This document shows, piece by piece, positions 48,596 through 60,737 of a DNA stretch of 64,000 bases. A program made the translations under genes and the position numbers. Every line of letters begins with the position of its first letter. Position 1 is the stretch's first letter. Origin of the DNA: Leucaena leucocephala (Eukaryota; Streptophyta; Magnoliopsida; Fabales; Fabaceae); assembly GCA_037074615.1 (NCBI GenBank), contig CM073569.1:8004001-8068000 (forward strand), given 5' to 3'. Below the pieces are notes generated by a model. That model did not search any database and was not told the origin of the DNA. It worked only from the letters and a program-made list of their open reading frames with translations.

Positions 48596-50015
48596 TGTAT
48601 AAATTGAATCAACAGGTGCTCTTTACAAAGAAAGCAATTGAAAATGGCCGGCCCTAAATCACCCTCTCACCCTAAACACACTTTCCAGCATTGAGACTGT
48701 ACACCACCCTTTAACTATTGACATTTCCTCTTTTTCCAATTTGGATTCTTATTCTTTATATTGGTTTCTTATTCTCAATTTATCTCATTCTGCTACTTCA
48801 TTAGTTTAGAGTTTAGAATTTATTTTCCATTGCAAGCTTTTATTTGTTTTCCCTCTAAACTTTTGAGAGACTGAAATTCACTTTTGTATTAATTCTTATC
48901 TCGTGGAGAGAGTGAGGCCATTTGATGCCTCTTAACATTTCTACACATTGCCAACTTTACAATACTTTCATTACTCAATTTTGTCCTTATGCTTCCAAGT
49001 AATTCGACAAGAATGGTTGTTCCATGTGAAGTACTTAAAATAGATATCTTATGCAATATATTCGGAAAGAAGACAATCACAAAAGAGAATAAAAATAACA
49101 AAATGTTTAGAATTTTGATCGTGGTATTCTTTGTGCCTATAAATAAGAAAGCAATTTTCATATAGAAATCATGTAGTCTTGCCATCGTGGAATTTTCAAT
49201 TTATTTCCTGGTTTAGTCTCATTGAGTAAATGTATATTTTTTGTGGAACCAATATTTTTTTATTTTAACATTTCCTTTAGAAATTAAAATTGCTCTATTA
49301 CTCAACACTAAGAAGCCTGGATATCTTTTCTTATTAAGAATATGGTGCATGAATGATAAGTTTTTTACTAGGCAGCTGTTTCCTCCCTTAATGTTCTTCT
49401 TCTCCATTTGATAGGATTTCATTTATTAAAAGTTCAATAGAGATTATACGAATACTATTTACTCAAATTTAGTCCCTACAGCGGTGTATTAACGATCAAC
49501 AAAAAAATAAGGAAAGGGAGGAGTTTGTGGATTCTTTTTTATCAAAGATATAAATTCAAATCTATTGGTCAATGTTTTGAAGTTGTTTGAAAAAGAAAAT
49601 AGTAGTAATTACTTACTTTTCTTAAATTTACAAAGAAATTTATGATGTTGTGTTACTATATAATTATTAATTGGCCATGTACAATGGATCAGTCAAAAGT
49701 TCTATCACAAAATCAATGCACTATGACAGTCCATGCTCAGCTATAATTTTAAAACTAGGGCAGGAGAAATGATCTAATGGAGGAACTTTCTAAATTTTGT
49801 AAACATTAATGGCGATCTTCCTAAGTTGTAATTTGATCGATCTCGTTCAATGAAATCACCACTATCTCACATCACTTTCTATAAACTAATGCATATCTCG
49901 AGATTTCGCCCTTTGCTTTATTAAACCACACACAATATCCTTAGCATCATTGGAGAACGCCCTTGGTGTCACGATTACTACCTATTATTTTTTGTCCAAG
50001 ATTGTTTTGACCCTT
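48596..50015 (+). repeat. Array unit 5, 1,420 bp, hairpin deleted
   Basis: Lacks about 300 bp found in the other units between two AGTTCGA-type sites: TATGCTTCCAAGTAATTCGA joins directly to CAAGAATGGTTG near 48990-49018. The hairpin is therefore absent. The deletion probably arose between short repeats. Confidence 0.85.
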
Positions 50016-51360
50016 GTGTAAATAGAATCAACATGGTGATCTTTTCAAATAAAGCAAATGAAGATAGCCGACCCTAAATTACCTTCTAACCCTAAACATC
50101 CTTTCCAGCATTGAGATGTACACCTCCCTTTAGCTATTGACATATTCCTCTTTTTTGAATTTGGCTTTTTATTCCTTATATTAGTTTCATATTCTCAATT
50201 TCTCTCCATTTTCCTACTTCTTCGCTTAGAGTTTAGAATTTCTTTTCCATTGCAAGCTTTTATTTGTTTTTCCCTCTAAACTTTTATGAGACTAAAATTC
50301 AGTTTTGCGTTAATTCTGATCTTGTGGAGAGAGTGAGGCCATTTGATACCTGCTAGAATTTCTACACATTCCAATTTCACAATCCTTTCTTTACTCAACT
50401 TTTTCGTTATGCTTCTACGTAGTTCGATTGTTTTGTGGAACGTTTTAATATTGCATCTCTTGTCATCCATCTCTCTTTTGCTTTAACTATCTATACGTAG
50501 TCACACGATTTGACATTAAACAAAATTGGATGACCTACTATACATATTGCATATGAGTTTTAACTATTCAACCATGTACCAAATATTGATTGAGATTCAT
50601 TTTTTCTCAATATTTGGAACACTGTTGTTCTAGTTGTAATTGATTTTCTTCCACTTTTAATTTTCATATAAATGAAGCCAAGTGTCCCATTTGGATATTA
50701 TTTATTTATTTTCCACGTAGTTCGACGAGAATAATTGTTCCTTATGAGGTACTTGAAATAGATATCTTATATTGTATATTCGAAAAGAAGCAGTTACGAA
50801 AGAGAAAAAAAATAACAAAATGTTTTAGAATTTTGATTGTGGTATTCTTTGTGCATGTAAATAAGAAAATAATCTTCATATAGAAATCATGTAGTCTTGC
50901 TATCTTGGAATTTTTAATTTATTTCCTTGTTTAGTCTCATAGCATAAATGTACTTTTTTGTGGAACCAATATTTTTTTATTTGAACATTTCCTTTAGAAA
51001 TTAAAATTTCTCTATTATTCAACACTAAGAAACAGGGATATCTTTTCTTCTTAACAATATGGTACGTGAATGATAAGTTTTTTAAAACTACGATAGGGAA
51101 AATGATCTAATGGAGGAACTTTCTAATTTTTGTAAACGCGAAATGGTGATCTTCTTAAGTTGTAATTTGATCAATCATTGTTCAATGAAATCACCATCAT
51201 CTCACATCCCTTTCTATAAACTAACACATATCTTGAGATTATGCGCCTTAGTTTTTAAAACCATTGACAATATCCTTGGCATCATTGCAGACCCCTTGTA
51301 TCACAATTACTACATGTGGTTTCAACCGTGATTTTTTGTCCAAGATTGTTTCCACGCTTG
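50016..51360 (+). repeat. Array unit 6, 1,345 bp, 3'-part deleted
   Basis: Hairpin at 50569-50627. A deletion of roughly 400 bp joins GATAAGTTTTTTA to AAACTACGATAGGG near 51075-51090, between T-rich and A-rich runs present at both ends of the missing segment. Confidence 0.85.
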
Positions 51361-51450
51361 TATAAATAGAATCAATATGATGCTCTTTTCAAAGAAAGAA
51401 AATGAAGATGGCCAACCCTAAACATCCTCTCCAGCATTGAGATTGTACAC

Positions 51451-53523
51451 TCGGGGTGGACAAACTTGTCTCAAACTAGTTCCGGGTGTTGCGTGACAAG
51501 TCCATCCTATCCCGTGAAGGACCGAGACAAAAATTAATCGAGTTGAGACAAGGAGATAGTTGGGACGGGATGGGTCTTAGCTAGACCCTTGAGACGTCCC
51601 ATCCCGTCCCGATAGTGTATAATTTTTTTTAAAAAAAAAATTGTCACGTGCAACGTAGGTACACTGCACTTTCCATTCCCCCTCCTCGGTTCGCCTCGCT
51701 CAGTCTTACTTTTCTTTTCACTTCTTTAGCTCCACGGCTTCACTAGGCGTCTAGACACCCGGCCACACCGCCACTCCACCAGTTCCCCTCCTATTTGGGT
51801 CTCCCATTCTCTGTCACCAGTCCCTCTCCCTTCACGGCCTCAGCGGCAAGCCGTGCTGTCTCCAGTAGATTGTGCTTGTCTTACAGTTTCAAAATCCCTT
51901 TAGGTATCCCGTACTCTGCCTCTAGTCCCTTCCCCTCAAGGCTTCGGTCACTCCTCCTTGTCAATCCAAGCTGTCTTCAGATGACCAGACTCTACCGTCA
52001 TCGATTGACTTCCAATTTCCGAATCCCCTTTAGGTCTCTCGTACTCTGCGACACTCCAGACTTGAGGTACAAATCCCCTTTAGGTTTCAATTTTTATAGC
52101 TATTTGTTGTTATTTTGTCTCATTTGTTTGAAATCCATCATTCTATTGTTGCAACTTTGGTCCCACTCACTGTAGTCATGTTTATTTTTATGAAATCCAT
52201 CCTTTAGGTTACACATTGCAGAGTACTTGTCGTATCTGTTCTTCATGTCATATTTAGTTCTCCAACAAGTGATGCAAACACCATGAAACACTTAAAGTTT
52301 AGTCATACTCCCTGCTTGAATTACTGCTCCACCTATATATATATTTCCATGATCTTTTTCCAATAATTTCCCATATACTTGTTCTATAATTTTATCATAA
52401 TATGACATAGATGATTCGGTGTTTGGAACCAAAATTCTGATCACATGTGTTCCTTTTGCCTTTTGCTAGATGTCCTCATTTTTTTTCTAATAGGTTGCCT
52501 TACTTTTAAAGGGATGAGGAGAAGAAGATAGGAACTCTTGTCAAAGAAGATTTTGGTCGACCAGACAGAGCTAAAACCATGGTGAGGATTTAGGCTTCGC
52601 ATTTGTTTTTATGATTCTTTAATGGCTGTATATGGGAAATAAACCAAGTTCCATTTTATAGGGTATGAGGCATGGCTTTTACGATAAGCTGGATGATGAT
52701 AGTCTTGCACCACTTATGAGTATATTTAACCTGTGTTGTGTGAAATGAGAGTATCCTATCCTGAAGTTAAGCTTATATAACATACTCAAGCAATTTGATT
52801 CCTATTTAATAAGGTACTAGAGTGTCTGTGAAGATGTTATCATTAGGAAGACCACTCCGATCTCTCAGGATAATGCACAGGGCCAATCTGCACATTATAC
52901 TAAATGTGATCACAGCTTAAGCTTACGTTATAGTGAAGTATGAATTGTTAATCAAGTAAGTTTTCCCTTAGTTCTTTGCTCTATTTCATATTGGCCTATA
53001 TTATGGAAGCTTAATATGTCTCAGATGTTTGGAAATGAACAATCATCTTTAATGTTCCTTGTTTTTATTTATTCTTTCTGTATCTGGAAAGGATCTCTAG
53101 TCCTCTATCTATTAATAAATTATTTTTTATCTGTAAAAATGTAAGTTTATAGATTGTAGGTGAAGAGGGATAGTTATGAAAGTGGAATCTTGAATGGGAG
53201 AGAAAAATCATGTCTACATTTTAAATGCGAACGTGTAATCTAAATTACCTAAAACTTGAATCTCTTAGCATGGTTTTGCACCATAATGGACATTGTTTGT
53301 TCTATAGGTTCTTCTGACAACACTGATGGGTTGAGATTTGTAAAAGTGAGGGTGAGATCTGTTCGGATACCAAATATTGGTAATAAATTCAGTAGTAGAC
53401 ATGGTCAGAAGGAGACTGTTGTAATGACTTAAATGGGATCTAAGAATTCTCATCCCGTCCCGATCCTATTTCGGAACGGGACATGGTCGGGATGGGAAGG
53501 GACCCGTCCTATGCCCACCGCTA
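51451..53523. mobile_element. hAT-like element with GC-rich cargo in unit 7
   Basis: The left end TCGGGGTGGACAAAC and the reverse complement of the right end, TAGCGGTGGGCATAGG, form a short imperfect TIR of the GGGTGGGCA hAT type. The flanking octamers TTGTACAC and CTGTACAT match the single TGTACAC of other units, consistent with an 8-bp TSD. GGGACGGGATGGG and CCCGTCCC motifs are repeated near both ends. The interior 51660-52090 is unusually GC-rich, with pieces repeating GTACTCTGC and CCCCTTTAGGT. 52505-52580 reads EEKKIGTLVKEDFG in one frame. No transposase was recognised. Confidence 0.7.
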
Positions 53524-53665
53524 CTGTACATCACCCTTTAGCTATTGACATATAGGACTTTTTCCAATTTGGCTTCTTATTCCTTATATTGGTTTCTTAT
53601 TCTCAATTTCTCTCTATTATCCTACTTCTCCAGCTTAGAGTTCAGAATTTCCTTTCTATAGCAAA

Positions 53666-56525
53666 TGAAACATTCTTACTTTTACCCCTCAATGTACACA
53701 ATTGAAAAAATTGAGACAAGTTAGGATTTAAGCCCAAAAATTGAAATCTGCATTTTAATCCCTTGATTTACTATACACTTGGTAATTCCATATTCGTGGT
53801 TTAACTTTAAAAAATCAAAACTATTTTTTTGAAAAATTGTATAGAGGTGGTTTAATCTCTATTTAAAGCTCTTTCAATATCTTTGTGGAAAAAATATAAA
53901 TATGGACCTTCACCTTTCCAATTTGTACAATAAATTTACCAAATTTCACATTCATATGGTAGAATTATACTTGTCCAGAATTTCTACTTTACCTTTAAAA
54001 ATTCATAACTCTTATTACACATCCAATTGAGGCATATTACCTATTAATTTAAAATTCTATATGTGTACTACATTCTCACCAAATCTTAAAGTCAGACTAG
54101 TTCACTTACATGGTCAAATTACTACTTATATCTTACTGATCCAAATTCATTATCCCATGCTACTAAAAACATTTCTTTCATCCATTCATGATTCTAACAT
54201 TCATAAATTATTCTCATACAAAAGAATACATGCCATACTTATCATATATAATTATTTTACATAAATGGGCATATTTATTCATCATTTACATGAAGAAGAA
54301 TAACTAGGTAACATGCTTGCATAAGTTATTCTCCACTTTCTTTTCTTCATTTCCTTTGCTTTTCTTCATGCATGCTTCTTCCACATTCACATTACCTATT
54401 ATAGTTTAGTAAGGGAATGTGAGATTCAAGGGAATCTCAATAGCAAACATACCACTCAAGCATACATGGCATTGCTTGGCATTTAACACATGCTTGCAAT
54501 TTAACTTTCATAACATTATGGCATGTTTAAAAATCATTATGCATCAAACATAAATACACATAGGCCTACAACATATTCCAAACATAATCACATATACAAG
54601 TACATGATTTCAAATAATCTCATACATATACATAAGAGTAAGGTAAAGTTTGCTACCTTTTGGCTTTATGTTCTTTCTCTTACTCCCTTTGCTTCCAACC
54701 ATTAAGATTGCTTGTTCAACCTCTCCAAATAATTCTCTTTGACATCATGTGGTCCTAAATACACAATCATATCATTCATTTCACTTATTAGAGCCATGGA
54801 AGCAAGTAGTATTCAAAACTTGCTTTCTTTAACATAAAATTTCACTTTCTTTTCATTAACTTCTAAAATTAATTCCACATACTATTACCACACAATTTTT
54901 CATGTAGAATCTATTTCTAAGCTTAAATTTAACAAAATCTAACTCCTTCCCCTTCAACTAGGCCAAAACTGAAATATATAAGATAAAAGGGAAGTTGGAT
55001 TTCTTTCAATTTCTATGCAAAACCACTTGATTCTTATTCCTTTCTAGCCTTTAAACATTATTCTAACATCAATTTCATCTTCCACTTAGCTCATGAATTT
55101 TGTTTAGCAACTATTTCTTAGGGTTTCATGAATTTTAATTATCAAAAACTAATATTAAACTATCTAAATATCAAATTAAGCACTAGAACCATGAACTAAC
55201 CTCAAATCCAAATTTGATTAGTGATTAGAGTGCCTTCTCCTACCTTTTCTTGACTTTATTAAAGAGCAAAACCTTCCCTTATCTATATGTTTCCTTCTTA
55301 TTGGTCCACATGTAAACATTAATTAATGAAGGGTGATTATTTGACACTCAAATAAAATTATAAATTAAATTATAGTGGTGATTAATCACCTTAGGTTGAT
55401 GGCTAAGCATGTTAAACTTATGACTTATCAATCTTGAATTTTCTAACCAATGGGAAACCCTCCACATGGTGCCATCCTAGGGGTAAAATGGGAAAAGAAT
55501 AATTTGATAAGCATTACATTTATCTTGTCCAAACGCATTCTATCATATACCTTTTTCTCAATTTCAATCTACTAAAAGATTTAAATAACTATCATAATAG
55601 TCTTCTCATAATTAATTATATTATATCTCTTTATTAATGCATTTGGCCTCATAATGGCATCCATATGAAAGGAAGAGATATTTTTATTTTGTGTACCTTT
55701 AGGAAACATCAAATTACTTTATTCATATATAACTTTGACCAAATGCTTTTTGATGATTCCTTGCTCCTAAAATTCGTCCTCTTGCTTCATAAATTCTCTT
55801 TAATCATGGAAATTCTCTAATTTTTCTTAGGTCAAAACTCCACGTGTAGGTATTTCTTTATAAATTCCCAAATAATGCCCCCTAATTGGCATAATTAGGC
55901 TTTAAATATTTTTAAAGCCAATCTTCTCTTGTTTTCAGGACCAAAAAATTTTTATAAACTCAAATGAACCTAAAATAATTAATCCCCATTTTACCTGATT
56001 TTCTGAAGCCTCCACATTACTCAAATAATTGAATTTGGCTAAAAAACTCATAATTAGTAAAATCTCTAGACATTATTTAAAATTCTTTCTAGGGGTATTT
56101 TCATCATTTTTAACATCAAATGATCATTAACACATCATTTACCACTTTATGGGATTTTTCATAAATACCCTTACTAGAGCGTATCTTCCTAAAATTATGA
56201 TTTTGCCTCTGCTCGTGTTTAACCTCATAAATCATCTTGTTGAGACCTCTAACATAACCTTTGGCCTATACCTAACTTTTTTTCTCATTCTTAGTTCTTG
56301 AAACTTCATTGGAGCCTCTAACTTTATTCATACTTTAGCCCCTGGAAAATTTCACCTTTTTGGGACATTAATATTTTTTTGCCTATACCTAACTTCCAGT
56401 TTAGTCCCTAAAAATCCGTTAGTCTTCCTTTCACATTTTTGAGACTTCCTCTCAAAGGGGCATAGAAGCCTACTAGATTTAGACTACTTTCCAGGCTTTT
56501 AGGTCCAAAAATTTAGGATGTGAAT
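53666..56525 (-). mobile_element. LTR-like insertion of ~2.86 kb in unit 7
   Basis: Unit sequence stops after CTATAGCAAA and resumes at GCACGTTTTTATTTATTTTTCC. In reverse complement the right end reads CACATCCTAAATTTTTGGAC, a start seen in many plant Gypsy LTRs, and the other end reads AAGAATGTTTCA. There are no coding motifs. The flanks GCAAA and GCACG may be a decayed 5-bp TSD. It is probably a solo LTR, and the exact ends are uncertain. Confidence 0.5.
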
Positions 56526-58093
56526 GCACGTTTTTATTTATTTTTCCCTCTAAACTTTTATGAGACTGAAAATCAATTTTGGTTGTATTATGGTCCCTTA
56601 GAGAGAGTGAGGTCATTTGATACCTTCTAGCATTTCTACAAATGCCTTCACAATACTTTCATTACTCGATTTCATCGTTATGCTTCCACATAGTTCGATT
56701 GTTTTGTTGAAAGATGTAAATGTTGCATCTCTTGTCATCCATCTCTCTCTTGCTTCAACCATATATACAGAGTGCACTCTCACAATTTGACATGAAATGA
56801 AATTGGATGACCTACTATATATATTGCAGACAAGTTTTAACCAATGAACCTAGTGCCAAATTTTGATCGAGATTCATTTTTTTCTCAATATTTGATACAT
56901 GGTTGTTCTGATAGAAATTCATTTGTTTTGACCTATAATTTTCTTATAAATGAAGCCAAGAGTCTCATTTAGGGATTATTTTTTTATTTTCCATGAAATT
57001 GGATGAGAATATTCTATTGGTGTAAAGTACTTGAAATCGATATCTTACATTTTATGTTCACAAAGAAAATAGTCACGAAAGAGAAAAATTAACAATATTT
57101 TTATAATTTTGATTGTGGTATTTTTTGTGTCTATTTTCTAATAATTCTTCTCAAATGACTCTGTTCCCTTTATTTACATGTATTTTGGGTGAAACCAAAA
57201 CTTATAAAGAAGAAAATAATTTTCCTATATAAATCATGTAGTCTTGCCATCGTGAAATTTTTAATTTATTTCATGATATAGTCTCATTGTGTAAAATGTA
57301 CTTTTTGATTAAACCAATATTTTTTTAGAACATTTTGTTTAGAAATTAAAATTTCTCTATTACCCGATTATAAGAAATCAGGATATCTTTTCTTATTAAT
57401 AATATGGTATATGAACTATAAGTTTTTTAATAGGCAATTATCCCCTCCCTTAATGTTCTTATGCTCCTTTTGATGGGATTTCAGTTATTAAAAGTTTAAT
57501 AGATATGATATGAATTCCATTTTCTCAAATTTAGTCCCTATAGCTGTGTATTACCGATCAACAAAAAATATAAGGAAAGGAAGGAGTTTGAGGATTCGTT
57601 TTGTTCAAAAATTTAAATTCAAATCCTTGGGTCAATGTTTTGAAGTTGTTAGAAAAAGAAAATAGCATTAGTTAATTACATTTTTAGAAATTTGCAAAAG
57701 GAATTTTTGATGGTGTATTACTATATAAGGATTACTTGACCATGTGCAGTGGATCAGTTAAAGGTTTATTACGAAATCAATGCACTCTATTAGTTCATCC
57801 TTAGCTGTAATTTTAAAACTACGGTAGGGGAAATGATGTAATGGAAGAACTATTTAAACATTGTAACCGAGTAATGGTGATTTTCCTAAGTTGTAATTTA
57901 ATCAATGGTGGTTCAATCAAATCACCACCATCTCACAACACTTTCTATAAATTAACATATATCTCAAGATTCTGGCCTTTGCTTTATAAAACCGCAGACG
58001 ATATCCCTAGCATCATTGCATAACACCTTTGGTATCACGACCACTGCCAATTGTTTCAGCCATAGTTTTTTATCCAAGATTGTTTAGACGCTT

Positions 58094-59562
58094 TTATAAA
58101 TAACATCAACATGGTGCTTTTTCAAAGAAAGGAAATGAAGAAGGCCAGCTCTAAATCACCCTTTGGCCCTAAACACCTTTGCGACATTGAGATTGTACAG
58201 AACCCTTATCTATTGACATATTCCTCTTTGTTCAATTTGGCTCTATTTATATTGGTTTCTTATTCTCAATTTCTCTTTATTCTCCTATTTCTTTGGCTTA
58301 GAGTTTAGAATTTCTTTTCCATAGCAAGATTTTGTTTTTTTTTCTCTAAACATTTCTGAGACTGAAAGTATTTCTATTGTTATTCAGATGTTGTGGAGAG
58401 AGTGAGGTCATTTGATACCTCCTAGCATTTCTACAAATGACAACTTCACCATACTTTCATTATTCGATTTTGTCATTATGATTCTCATAGTTCGATTGTT
58501 TTGTTGAACAATTTCAATGTTGAATATCTTGTCATCCATCTTTCTTTTGTTTCAATCATCTATACGGAGTGTGCGCGTACATTTTTTGTGAAACAAAATG
58601 GGATGACCTACTATACATATTGGAGACAAATGTTAACCAGTCAACCATATACCAAATATTAATTGAGACTTACTTTTCTCTTATTATTTGGTATATCATT
58701 GATTTGATTGAAATTTATTTGTTTCCACCTATAATATTCTTATAAATGAAGCCAAGAGTTTCATTCGGAGATTATTTTTTATATTCCATAAAATTTGATA
58801 AGAATGTTTGGTTGATATGAAGTACTTGAAATAAATCTCGTATTCTATATCTTTTTTTTTTTCAAAAAGAGAAAAGTGATTAAAGAGAAAAAAAAGAACA
58901 ATGTTTTTATAATTTTGAAAAACACTTTCTTTTTCTTTATTTTTTTGTTTTTTGTGCAAAACCAAAGCATATAAATTAGAAAATAATTTTCCAATGGAAC
59001 GTAATTTTACCATCACGGAATTTTTAATTTATTTCTTGGTTTAGTCTTATTATGTATTTGTACTTTTTTATGAACCCATTTTTCGATTTGAACAATTGGT
59101 TATGAAATTAAAATTGCTCTATTGTCCGACGGTAAGAGACCATGATGTCTTTTCTTACTAGGGATATGGTACATGAATGATAAGCTTTTTACTAGGCAGT
59201 TGTCCGAGTGTTTAATGTTCTTCTACTCCTTTTGATGTTATTTCAATAATTAAAAATTCGATAGATATGATGCGAATTTCTTTTTATCAAATTTAGTCAT
59301 TATGGCTATGTATTAAAATGACCAATTAAAAAAAAAATTGAAAAGGAAAGAGTTTGTGGATCCCATTTGTTCAAAGGTTTAATTGCAAATTATTGGATCA
59401 TTGTTTTGAAGTTGTTAAAAAAAAGGGAAAGAAAATCGCATTAGTTAATTGCGGTTCTGAAATTTACTAAGGAATTTATATTGGTGTGTTAATATATAAT
59501 TATCACTTGACCATGTGCAGTGGATAGTTAAGAGTTCTCTCGCAAAATCAATGCATACTCTG
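58094..59562 (+). repeat. Array unit 8, last, truncated at 3' end
   Basis: Starts with the TATAAATAACATCAACATGG block, hairpin at 58642-58701. It ends at AAAATCAATGCATACTCTGCC, before the ~200 bp that lead to the next TATA block, where unrelated sequence begins. Confidence 0.85.
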
Positions 59563-59567
59563 CCAGC

Positions 59568-59633
59568 GAGAAGAACAAAATATTGAATGAGCTGATTCAC
59601 GGAATGAAGGTTGCAAGAAAGTTGTGTAGCCAG
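59568..59633 (+). pseudogene. Possible WRKY group III N-terminal fragment
   Basis: Immediately after the array the frame EKNKILNELIHGMKVARKL is read, followed within a few residues by a stop. It resembles the (L)INELxxGxELAxxL motif at the N-terminus of group III WRKY factors. Only about 20 residues are involved, there is no WRKYGQK or zinc finger nearby, and it could be chance. Confidence 0.2.
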
Positions 59634-59640
59634 TAGCCAT

Positions 59641-60522
59641 TTCGTTGTGTCTTTCCGTTGTGGGATTCCTGGACAAAAACAATAACAAAATACCCTTGTG
59701 ATTTGCATTGTTCACAAGGAATTCAAGATCCGAATAACCTGAGATCCCAAACAGCTCTTGTTTTAGCTCCTTCCACCATGATCTTCGGCTCCTTGATCGG
59801 AAAGAGCCGATGATCTATCGCCATGAAGGTTCCCCAATCTCATCACTCACCCATTCAAGTTTTGAACACCATCTATCATTCGATGAGTTAGCAATGCCAG
59901 TAGGTCAGTTTACTTCCACCTATCTATTTGTTCTGAATATTGCTTCAACATTATAGTTTTATTCGGTTAGATATAAAATTTATTTATTATATTTATCAAA
60001 AAAATTAAACTATCTCTATTGATACTCGTTTAATAATAATCAAGTAAGAGAAAGTTAAGAAAGATGATTAAGCTATTTTAGAAAAAATATCTTATTAACT
60101 AATTTAACTAACTTTCTTAATCTAATTAAATTATTTAAATATATCATATATTAAAGACCGAATGAGTATTTTTTTATCTAATCATTAGATTATACATAAA
60201 ATGAGTGGTATTTTGATATTATATGGGCATGAAATGGTGTAATTTTAAATTTTATATATTTTTTCAAAAAAGAAGTCGAAATTGCATAATTTTAGAGTAT
60301 TTTTCTTTTAAAAATCATAAAAAGTTCAAACTACAACATTTTATGCCCATAAGATATTAAAATATCTCATTTTATATAAAATTTAACGATCAAAAGAGAA
60401 AAGGAAAAAAATATTTAGAAAATTAGGAGATTAAAAGAGCATTAGAGAGAGATACATTAGAGGCCCCAAACCTGGAAAATAAACACCGCCTTCATCGAGA
60501 GGTTTCATGTGCAAAGCTTATT
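59641..60522. other. Intergenic sequence
   Basis: 59641-59930 is less AT-rich and might be exon debris (for example around GATCTTCGGCTCCTTGATCG), but no family is recognised. 59940-60430 is very AT-rich. It holds an imperfect inverted pair: TTTTGATATTATATGGGCAT near 60211 and ATGCCCATAAGATATTAAAA near 60342, likely an AT-rich MITE. Confidence 0.45.
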
Positions 60523-60535
60523 AACTTCTAATGAG

Positions 60536-60737
60536 CCAATGAGAGTTGGCACATATAGTAAGGAATATAATCGTATCCTACAAGAACGCGAGTTTGATTC
60601 CCGCTACCGCTATGAGGGCTCTTTTAGTAGAAGATATCGTAAGTTTCCTATAAATACTCTTTAAATCCTGGGGCTGTATCATGACCTTGGTAGGAAACTG
60701 GTGCTGAACCTATTTAAACTTTTTTATGTCAAAAAAA
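60536..60737 (+). mobile_element. tRNA-derived SINE
   Basis: A 202-bp element with a box-A-like AGTTGGCACATATAGTAAGG at its start, a box-B-like GCGAGTTTGATTCCCGC about 50 bp on, and an A-rich tail. It is flanked by a perfect 13-bp TSD, AACTTCTAATGAG, at 60523-60535 and 60738-60750. Confidence 0.88.

Larger units (their letters stand above)
51361..58093 (+). repeat. Array unit 7, split by two insertions
   Basis: Begins with the TATAAATAGAATCAATATGA block. It is broken first by a hAT-like element (51451-53523) and then by a 2.86-kb LTR-like block (53666-56525). Removing both leaves about 1.8 kb in normal order, with the hairpin at 56842-56905. Confidence 0.85.
39866..59562. repeat. Tandem array of eight diverged ~1.7-kb units
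   Basis: A head-to-tail array in which the same order of landmarks recurs eight times. These are TATAAATAGAATCAACATGG-like; CCCTAAATCACCCTCTGACC-like; TTTAGCTATTGAC; CTTAGAGTTTAGAATTTCTT; GGAGAGAGTGAGGCCATTTG; CATCCATCTCTCTTTTGC; a hairpin; GAAGTACTTGAAATAGATAT; TAGTCCCTATAGC; AATCACCACCATCTCACATC; and CAAGATTGTTTTCACGCTTG just before the next TATA block. Undisturbed units are 1,688 and 1,733 bp. The units are diverged by eye roughly 10-20%, with private deletions. No reading frame is conserved among them. Four later insertions split units 1, 2 and 7. I recognise no known element family; no TIR or LTR bounds the unit. Confidence 0.9.

Noticed and set aside
39866..59562. CRISPR-like or centromeric satellite reading of the array
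   Set aside because: Units are about 1.7 kb with no short repeat-spacer pattern. Divergence and low copy number do not fit a homogenised centromere satellite.
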